This document shows, piece after piece, positions 5,140 to 9,766 of a DNA stretch of 9,766 nt (position 1 is the first letter of the stretch; each line of letters opens with the position of its first letter). Where the stretch lies: NCBI GenBank assembly GCA_001820655.1, contig MHQM01000005.1:1-9766 (forward strand). The letters are read 5' to 3'. The notes below the pieces were generated by a model. It was not told the origin of the DNA and did no database searches. It saw only the letters and a list, made by a program, of their open reading frames with translations. Origin of the DNA: Candidatus Sungbacteria bacterium RIFCSPHIGHO2_02_FULL_52_23 (GTDB taxonomy: Bacteria > Patescibacteriota > Minisyncoccia > Sungbacterales > HO2-52-23). Made by a program: the position numbers and the translations under genes.

Positions 5140-6342
5140 CTATTTGAGCTTCAAACTCCACAATGTGCCGTCATGCCTGTTTACAAAAAACAGGTAGTTT
5201 TTATCTTTGGTGAGAGTGAGATTGACAGCGTCAAAATTATCCTGATTGAGGATATCCTCTACGGTGTTTTTTATAAGATCAATCCGTACGATCCGGTCCG
5301 AGGAATTGTATTCGCCGGTAAGGTAAAGATCGGGCAAGGGCGCCATACTCTCAAGTGATCGCGGCTCCGCGCACCAAAGCTCCTGTACTGCCACAAACAC
5401 GCATTTTTCAGCAAATGTCGCGATATCAAGTTGCACCTGATCTTTCCTGTCAGGATCAAAAGGATTGAGAACTTTTGTCGTCATGCCGACACCCCCCTCG
5501 GCGGTAGACGAGAGCACCGCGCGTGCGCTGAATGGCGACCATGTTGCCATAAGTCCGAATGTCGGCCCCGCGATTTTTTGAAACGTGCCTGCTCTGCGGG
5601 AGTGCGAAAAGATATATCCCTCCGCCAGACCCGAAGCGGGCGTGATAAAAGTGACGCGGTCGGCATCCGCCCATGCGATACGCGCATCCGGCACGGGGAC
5701 GCGGAGAACCGTCCGCGGCGCTCTGCCGCCCGAATCCGCTATGGAGAGCGCGAGCAAATCTCCTTCGCGCCGCGTGTATGCAAGCGACTTGCCATCTGGC
5801 GACCACGAAGCACTCGTGATATCGGACGGCAGAACTGCGACCGAGGACGTGCCGATGTGGAGAAATGATTTTACGGTATTGCCATCAAGATACAGGATCG
5901 CGGCGCGGTCCCGCGCGGGCGACCACACCGCTTCCATAAGGCCGAGGATAGTCAGATTTGAGATTTTCTTCTGGCTTGCTCCATTGAGGTCTGCGGAAAA
6001 CATATCCCCACCGTCTTTTTTATAGAAAAGTATTTTGGTCTCATCGCGATTGAGCGAGGGCGATACCACGGGGAAGTCGGTAATGCGTATGAGGCGCGCG
6101 GCGGGACGCCCGGGTACTGCCTGGGATTCGGGTGTTGAGGTAGCACCCGGAAGTCCGCCAGTCGGCGGAGACGGGACATCTTCAGGATATGGGATCATAC
6201 CTCCACTGACACCGCCCCCGCCTCCCGCTGGAATAGCGGGTGGCGCAGGGCGGATAGAGCGCCAGATGAAAAATCCAATGACACCCATGACCAGAAGTCC
6301 GAGGCCAAGATAGATGAGAAGTTTTTTGCGTGAGAGATTCAT
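5140..6342 (-). CDS. Membrane-anchored TolB/WD40-like beta-propeller protein
   Basis: The 400-residue product has a short basic N-terminus and one membrane segment (LLIYLGLGLLVMGVIGFFIW, 8-27). A Pro/Gly-rich linker follows (about 31-80), then a repeat domain outside the membrane. The domain shows TolB-type blades: SPSLNRDETKILFY at 94-107, WSPARDRAAILYL at 140-152, WSPDGKSLAYTR at 180-191, WSPFSARAVLSS at 268-279 and TLTKDKNYLFFVNR at 376-389. C314 and C324 could form a disulfide. Such propellers usually mediate protein-protein contacts; no enzyme motif is seen. The start codon overlaps the pilin stop (TAATG), so the two are translationally coupled. The partner is likely the pilin or its assembly machine, by inference from position. 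It is not likely to be the true TolB of the Tol-Pal system, since no tol or pal gene is seen nearby. Confidence 0.85.
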   Translation of the reverse strand: MNLSRKKLLIYLGLGLLVMGVIGFFIWRSIRPAPPAIPAGGGGGVSGGMIPYPEDVPSPPTGGLPGATSTPESQAVPGRPAARLIRITDFPVVSPSLNRDETKILFYKKDGGDMFSADLNGASQKKISNLTILGLMEAVWSPARDRAAILYLDGNTVKSFLHIGTSSVAVLPSDITSASWSPDGKSLAYTRREGDLLALSIADSGGRAPRTVLRVPVPDARIAWADADRVTFITPASGLAEGYIFSHSRRAGTFQKIAGPTFGLMATWSPFSARAVLSSTAEGGVGMTTKVLNPFDPDRKDQVQLDIATFAEKCVFVAVQELWCAEPRSLESMAPLPDLYLTGEYNSSDRIVRIDLIKNTVEDILNQDNFDAVNLTLTKDKNYLFFVNRHDGTLWSLKLK

Positions 6343-7019
6343 TATTCGTGCTTACATACATATGCAGAACCGCTCACCCTGCTCTCTTGTCTTGGTTTCC
6401 CGCCCAACTCTTGACATTTTGCCTTGAAGTTATCTAATTGAGCTTTTGTTGTGGTTGAATCCAAAAAAATCTGGCATACCTCTTCTCGTACTTTCCCTGT
6501 AGTTATGTTGGACTGTTGTCCCCCCATGGCGTCACAACTTCTTCTTATTTGATCAATCTGCTCCTGTTCTGTTGGAGAAATTCCGTCAGAGGTATCAGTA
6601 ACTACACGGTCAAACGTGACTTCTGTAGGAGCGGTTCGCATCTCTTTCAGATCAATAATATCCTTAAGCTGAATTTCTTGTACAAGGTCAGGATTGATGG
6701 TGTAGAGGATGAGATATGATGTGAGTGCCAAGATGAGGCCAAAGAGAGCATTTTTCATTTGCTCTTTAGCAGGTCCCGGATCACGGTCTCCTGAAATCAT
6801 GTAACGTATTCCCCCGATGGTAAACATGATGAGCGCTGCAATCGCAGTCATACTGACGCCAAAGACGTAGAATCGCGAGAGAATGGGGCCGATTTTGGCG
6901 CCTGCGGGAAGATTGAGAAAATCAAGCCCGATCTGGGCGTGTACGGTGGGGATGGTCGCCGCGAAAAAGACAAGGGCGAATGCGATTACGGCGAGGTTGC
7001 GAATATGGGGTTTTGACAT
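6342..7019 (-). CDS. VirB2/TrbC-like T4SS pilin with a C-terminal cysteine module
   Basis: The 225-residue product has a signal peptide with likely cleavage in TVHA|QIG near residue 28. It has two membrane helices, YVFGVSMTAIAALIMFTIGG (51-70) and NALFGLILALTSYLILYTI (90-108). They are joined by the loop IRYMISGDRDPGPAKEQMK, a pattern typical of CPR type IV secretion pilin-like proteins. The soluble tail (110-225) is much longer than in a normal pilin. It contains a duplicated unit C-x3-GG-...-C with cysteines at 162, 182, 202 and 222, exactly 20 residues apart, suggesting two disulfides. The coding DNA of the tail (about 43% GC in hand-counted blocks) is AT-richer than that of the helix region (60% in one sampled block). 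A TATAAT lies at 7033-7038, giving a leader of only about 7 bases. The propeller gene follows by TAATG overlap. Confidence 0.8.
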   Translation of the reverse strand: MSKPHIRNLAVIAFALVFFAATIPTVHAQIGLDFLNLPAGAKIGPILSRFYVFGVSMTAIAALIMFTIGGIRYMISGDRDPGPAKEQMKNALFGLILALTSYLILYTINPDLVQEIQLKDIIDLKEMRTAPTEVTFDRVVTDTSDGISPTEQEQIDQIRRSCDAMGGQQSNITTGKVREEVCQIFLDSTTTKAQLDNFKAKCQELGGKPRQESRVSGSAYVCKHE

Positions 7020-7032
7020 ATTTCTTCAATGC

Positions 7033-7038
7033 ATTATA
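7033..7038 (-). promoter_or_regulatory. Putative pilin operon promoter -10 element
   Basis: A perfect TATAAT on the minus strand lies 13 bases before the pilin ATG. No good -35 is seen at the right distance. A transcript starting near 7026 would carry only about 7 bases of leader. Confidence 0.4.
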
Positions 7039-7071
7039 CTTGTACTATAAGTGCTTTCGGGCCCGCCCCGC

Positions 7072-7099
7072 TTGACAGATTGTTCTGACCTGCTATACT
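7072..7099 (+). promoter_or_regulatory. Strong sigma70-type plus-strand promoter
   Basis: A consensus TTGACA at 7072-7077, a 16-base spacer and TATACT at 7094-7099, with an extended -10 TG at 7091-7092. Transcription should start near 7106. This is the best promoter in the window, yet no ordinary plus-strand gene follows. Confidence 0.75.
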
Positions 7100-7105
7100 G
7101 TTCAT

Positions 7106-7157
7106 ATTATGGCTTCGGCCTCCGAGGATCCCGCAGAAATGCGGGATCCGATTTTTT
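7106..7157 (+). ncRNA. Candidate small RNA or leaderless micro-ORF between promoter and terminator
   Basis: Transcription from the promoter at 7072-7099 would end at the terminator T-run at 7152-7157, giving an RNA of about 50 bases. It contains CTTCGG (7113-7118) that can pair with CCGAGG (7122-7127) through a 3-base loop. This overlaps the first two bases of the terminator stem, so the two folds compete. An ATG at 7109 would start a 19-residue peptide (MASASEDPAEMRDPIFYCV) ending at 7168, which is past the terminator. Whether it acts as RNA, peptide or attenuator is unknown. Confidence 0.45.
7126..7157 (+). terminator. Intrinsic terminator
   Basis: GGATCCCGC (7126-7134) pairs perfectly with GCGGGATCC (7141-7149) around a 6-base loop, followed by a run of six T at 7152-7157. 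On the minus strand no T-run follows, so it works only for plus-strand transcripts. Confidence 0.85.
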
Positions 7158-7231
7158 ATTGCGTCTAGCGAGGAGTGAAATGCGAGCAAGCTCGGATCGC
7201 GCGAGAGACGACGCATCAAAGTGAGGAACCT

Positions 7232-7618
7232 TTATAACAACTGTTTCCATATATTTCTCAAGATCTCAAAAGATGCCTCATCCAACACATCAACCTTGCG
7301 TAACAATCTCTTGCTACTAATTACCCGCATCTGCGTCAATTTCACCCATACTGTTTTATCCGCCGTTCGAATTTTGTGATGAAATTGATCATCTTTTGGT
7401 TTAGTAGTGATCGGTAAGATGACCATCGTTTCTTTGTTATATACCCTCATCACAATGATCGGTCGTTCAAAATTCTCGTTTTTTCCATCTATCTCGGCGC
7501 CAAGATTTATTCCGAGCGAGCACCACCATATTTCTTTTGGGTGCACGTACTTCTTGATGGGAGTATCTTCAAGCTCTTTTTTGTTTTTATTCCACGCGTC
7601 AAAATCCTTTATCATCAT
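7232..7618 (-). CDS. MazF/PemK-family toxin-like protein without visible antitoxin
   Basis: The 128-residue product has a charged N-terminal extension, then the PemK/MazF fold signature. EIWWCSLGINLGAEIDGKNE at 29-48 leads into NFERPIIVM (49-57), followed by VILPITTKPK (66-75) and TQMRVISSKRLLRKVDVL (95-112). Members of this family are usually mRNA interferases. The RP after the first strands, the PIT motif and the S/K-R-L-x-R-K-V-D segment are present, but activity cannot be judged. No AbrB- or MazE-like partner is adjacent: only 30 bases separate it from the upstream Ig-like gene, and no coding frame follows. GC is about 33-40% in sampled blocks against 65% in a block of the neighbouring Ig-like gene, which suggests recent acquisition. 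A second ATG is the next codon, so the start is nearly fixed. Confidence 0.85.
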   Translation of the reverse strand: MMIKDFDAWNKNKKELEDTPIKKYVHPKEIWWCSLGINLGAEIDGKNENFERPIIVMRVYNKETMVILPITTKPKDDQFHHKIRTADKTVWVKLTQMRVISSKRLLRKVDVLDEASFEILRNIWKQLL

Positions 7619-7648
7619 AGCACGAAAAGAGTGAGAGAAGTATGCGTT

Positions 7649-8650
7649 TCATTGGGAGATGAATAGGTTAAAAGATGCCGTGTGCGACATGTATAAGGGC
7701 GTGGTGCCGGTGACGATGACATTTACCGAGACGCCCTGATTGGTAAGGTTGTTGCCGTTGACGGTCAAGAGGCGCGGGTTTTGGGATGAAGCGCCGGTTT
7801 CAGTGCCGTCCGCACTCCATGAATATATCAGCGATGCGGCGGATGAGAACGGGAAAAAGAATGGCTCCGCGACGATATCCACCAAGCTTGGATTTGCGGT
7901 AAAGCGTCCCGCGCTACGAAACTCGGGTCCCCCAAGAGGAGATGCCTGATACAGGGCGACTTTTGGCGTGTTGCTGTTTTCAATGAGTATCCTCCCCTCT
8001 TTATGGATCCTGCCATCTATATCCTCTACGGTAAGATCAATCTGGTGCGTGGCACCCGGGGTCTGGGACGCGGTGAAATGAAATGTGCGCTTGCCTGCGC
8101 CAGACAAGGCGATCCGCGCGCTATCCAGGCGCCATCGGTAAATGAGAGTGTCGGGGTTCACTTCGGAACTCCCGAGGATGATCCGCGGCACTGCAGAGAC
8201 GGTGATACCGGCACCCGGGACGACCAGCGCCTTGCCGCGGAACCATTTGGGCACGGTTGTGTCGGCAGACCACAGCAGGGTGAGATCCGAAGGGTTGACG
8301 GTAAGTGTCGCAGTGCCGCCTTCCCCGATGGAGGGCGAGATAGTAACCGATATCCGCGTGGCTCCTCCGACAGCGCCCGCAGTGAGTTGGATCTGGTGCA
8401 TCCCGAGTCCCGAGAGCTCCGGCCGCGTCTTGCCGTCCACTGTCCATTCAAAGTCGGCGGTCTCGCGGTCAAAGGTCGGGGTGGATGCGGTGACGGTAAA
8501 AGCACTTCGTGGAGCCGGAGACGAGGGAGACGAGGAAAGCGAAATAGGCGAATTAAACTGCGCATGCGCCGCCACGGCAAAAAGAAGGCCTCCTACAGCC
8601 ATACTTGCCGTTACGAATAGTTTGAGTGTTGTACCGGTATTCATACCCAT
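7649..8650 (-). CDS. Secreted Ig/PKD-like repeat protein
   Basis: The protein has a signal peptide (TLKLFVTASMAVGGLLFAV, then AAHA|QFN) and about 300 exported residues. Three beta-sandwich-like units are suggested by repeated tryptophan strands: FEWTVDGK, YRWRLDSA and YSWSADGT. Each is followed by a loop and a hydrophobic strand, such as HQIQLTAG, HQIDLTVEDIDG and VSVNVIVTG. This resembles PKD/Ig-like extracellular domains, but similarity is by pattern only. There is no sortase motif and no second membrane segment, so it is probably released or held by partners. Three in-frame ATGs exist: 8665 lies inside the heptad hairpin, 8650 is just beyond it, and 8644 leaves the most standard signal peptide. 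I used 8650. Its position between the VirB4-like and pilin genes suggests a surface component of the same machine. Confidence 0.75.
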   Translation of the reverse strand: MGMNTGTTLKLFVTASMAVGGLLFAVAAHAQFNSPISLSSSPSSPAPRSAFTVTASTPTFDRETADFEWTVDGKTRPELSGLGMHQIQLTAGAVGGATRISVTISPSIGEGGTATLTVNPSDLTLLWSADTTVPKWFRGKALVVPGAGITVSAVPRIILGSSEVNPDTLIYRWRLDSARIALSGAGKRTFHFTASQTPGATHQIDLTVEDIDGRIHKEGRILIENSNTPKVALYQASPLGGPEFRSAGRFTANPSLVDIVAEPFFFPFSSAASLIYSWSADGTETGASSQNPRLLTVNGNNLTNQGVSVNVIVTGTTPLYMSHTASFNLFISQ

Positions 8651-8651
8651 T

Positions 8652-8721
8652 GAATTATGAATCATGAATCAGGAATAAGGAAGACATTTATTCACAATTC
8701 CTAATTATTACTTCATGATTC
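8652..8721. repeat. Heptad-array hairpin, copy C
   Basis: The left side is five 7-base units (8652-8686): GAATTAT, GAATCAT, GAATCAG, GAATAAG, GAAGACA. The right side, read on the minus strand (8721-8687), is GAATCAT, GAAGTAA, TAATTAG, GAATTGT, GAATAAA. The outer 10 bases pair perfectly (8659-8668 with 8712-8721), and AATAAGGAA pairs with TTCCTAATT with one mismatch. It separates the VirB4-like gene from the Ig-like gene, and the VirB4 stop codon (8713-8715) lies in its right arm. Confidence 0.82.
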
Positions 8722-9766
8722 TTTCTTTGCATGTTCCGCCTTTGCTTGCTTGATCAGAAGAAGCTGTGCGGGATCCGAGGTGATGATCTGATCTTCGGTG
8801 TAGGATGCGACGACTTTAAGTGCCGCGTGTTTGAGTCCGGCAAAAAAGATGCCTTCTCCGCGGTCAGACTCCAGGAGCAGAAACTTCTCTTCTTCGGTAA
8901 GGTTAAACGTCTGTACGACGACGGTGATTGTCGCGGGCGATTGCTTGAGAAGCAATTGGAGCGAGGAGTTGGTGATAATCGGCTTGCCGTACGGCGAATT
9001 CAAAAAGTCGCTGACGTCCTGCGTGATCGTAGTCAGGCCGAGATAATATTTGCGCGAGCGCTTGGCAATGCCGAAAAGAAACGACGCGCCGTCTTCGTTT
9101 TTGATGAGCCACCATGCCTCATCCACTACCAGGATTCTTTTTTTGATAGTGGTGCGTACTGCGTTCCAGATATACCGCAAGACCATGAAGATACCGATGG
9201 GGCGCAGTTCGTCTTCCATATCGCGGACCGAGAATACGACGAGACGGTTTGCCATCTGGATATTGGTCTGCTGGTTGATAAATCCCGCCCATGTGCCGGT
9301 CGTGTATTTTTTGAGACGCATGGCAAGATTCTCTCCCCCCGAGGTTGAGGCAAGCACCAGCTCTAGATCCGAGAGCGTCGGCGGCGTGATCTTGGAGAAG
9401 TCCGACTCGGGCGTAATATCCCGCGAAGCGTATGTCTCGCTGATGGCTTGATCCAGCATCGCGTCTTCTTCGGGCGAAAGTCCTCCGAGCATCAGGCGGA
9501 AAAGGCCGATGAGATTGACGATGTTTGAGCGCAGGACATCCGCAGGCGATTCGTCCTGCGTGGGGATCGGGAGATCAAAAGGATTGATGTGGTTTTTGGA
9601 GGTGAGCGAGATATTGACCACGGAGCCGCCGACCGCCTGCGCCAGATACTCATACTCGCGCTCCGGGTCAATCACGATCACGTCTATCCCCCACATGAGC
9701 GACCGCAGGACTTCAAGCTTCACAAGATAGCTTTTGCCAGCGCCCGATGTGCCGAAGATCACGGAG
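8713..9766 (-). CDS. VirB4-like type IV secretion ATPase (5' end cut by window edge)
   Basis: The reading frame is open to the right edge, leaving about 351 residues of the C-terminal ATPase domain; VirB4 proteins are usually 600-850 residues. The frame begins in SVIFGTSGAGKSY, so the GTG at 9762 is not the real start. Motifs, numbered from that codon, are Walker A GTSGAGKS (4-11), the IDPEREYEYL segment (31-40), Walker B RILVVDEAWWLI (209-220) with D214/E215, the LTTITQDVSDFL motif (243-254), and ITNSSLQLLLKQ (263-274). VirB4 powers pilus assembly and substrate transfer at the inner face of the membrane. The C-terminus is charged (AEHAKKES). The stop codon falls in heptad hairpin copy C. The neighbouring pilin and surface proteins support a T4SS-like machine. 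Confidence 0.93.
   Translation of the reverse strand, partial: SVIFGTSGAGKSYLVKLEVLRSLMWGIDVIVIDPEREYEYLAQAVGGSVVNISLTSKNHINPFDLPIPTQDESPADVLRSNIVNLIGLFRLMLGGLSPEEDAMLDQAISETYASRDITPESDFSKITPPTLSDLELVLASTSGGENLAMRLKKYTTGTWAGFINQQTNIQMANRLVVFSVRDMEDELRPIGIFMVLRYIWNAVRTTIKKRILVVDEAWWLIKNEDGASFLFGIAKRSRKYYLGLTTITQDVSDFLNSPYGKPIITNSSLQLLLKQSPATITVVVQTFNLTEEEKFLLLESDRGEGIFFAGLKHAALKVVASYTEDQIITSDPAQLLLIKQAKAEHAKKES

Noticed and set aside
5140..6342. True TolB of the Tol-Pal system
   Set aside because: The protein has an uncleaved-type membrane anchor and Pro/Gly linker, and neighbours are T4SS-like rather than tol/pal genes; only the blade motif is shared.
7126..7157. Terminator for the minus-strand MazF-like gene
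   Set aside because: The T-run follows the stem only on the plus strand; on the minus strand the stem is followed by GC-rich sequence.
7034..7219. 61-codon minus-strand frame that could be an antitoxin for the MazF-like gene
   Set aside because: It spans the orphan promoter and terminator, has no AbrB/MazE-like or helix-turn-helix pattern, and is best explained by chance.
8003..8660. Long plus-strand open frames opposite the Ig-like gene (205 and 172 codons)
   Set aside because: They lie antisense to a gene with a clear signal peptide and repeated domain pattern. Their translations are low-complexity and have no recognisable motif, as expected for GC-rich shadow frames.
8731..9348. 205-codon plus-strand frame opposite the VirB4-like gene
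   Set aside because: It is antisense to a gene with intact Walker A and B motifs and shows no family features.

Overview
The window looks like the replication-origin neighbourhood of a bacterium from the Candidate Phyla Radiation (Patescibacteria), most likely Parcubacteria-like. This is inferred, not proven. The reasons are the gene order dnaN-dnaA / rpmH-rnpA-yidD-yidC-jag, compact proteins, overlapping genes, very few Shine-Dalgarno motifs, and a VirB4 / two-helix pilin / Ig-like / beta-propeller gene set of a kind common in that group. UGA serves as a stop at the ends of dnaA, rpmH, jag and the VirB4-like gene, so the standard bacterial code fits. Coding GC is mostly about 50-60%; the MazF-like gene and the 3' half of the pilin gene are clearly AT-richer.

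Left part (1-2652, minus strand): dnaN runs off the left edge with its last few codons missing, and dnaA is complete. The 197-base dnaA-dnaN spacer is AT-rich. It holds a DnaA-box-like site followed by a run of trinucleotides and an all-A/T stretch, which resembles the basal unwinding element of Bacillus-type origins.

Middle part (2653-5059): a 357-base non-coding region separates the divergent dnaA and rpmH genes. It carries further DnaA-box-like sites and four inverted repeats. Downstream on the plus strand are rpmH (L34), rnpA, yidD, yidC and jag, packed with overlaps of 4, 35 and 22 bases except between yidD and yidC, where a hairpin lies. This cluster covers ribosome/tRNA biogenesis and membrane-protein insertion.

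Right part (5140-9766, all minus strand): in transcription order these are a VirB4-like ATPase (5' end cut by the window edge), a secreted Ig/PKD-like protein, a lone MazF/PemK-like protein, a VirB2/TrbC-like pilin with a duplicated cysteine module, and a membrane-anchored TolB-like beta-propeller protein translationally coupled to the pilin. Together they suggest a cell-surface type IV secretion-like or pilus-like machine.

Two features stand out beyond the genes. First, three long hairpins (around 3755-3845, 5063-5139 and 8652-8721) are each built from opposed arrays of one degenerate 7-base unit, and they sit at gene ends. Second, a strong plus-strand promoter at 7072-7099 is followed within about 50 bases by an intrinsic terminator with no conventional gene between, making a candidate tiny RNA or leaderless micro-peptide next to the pilin operon.
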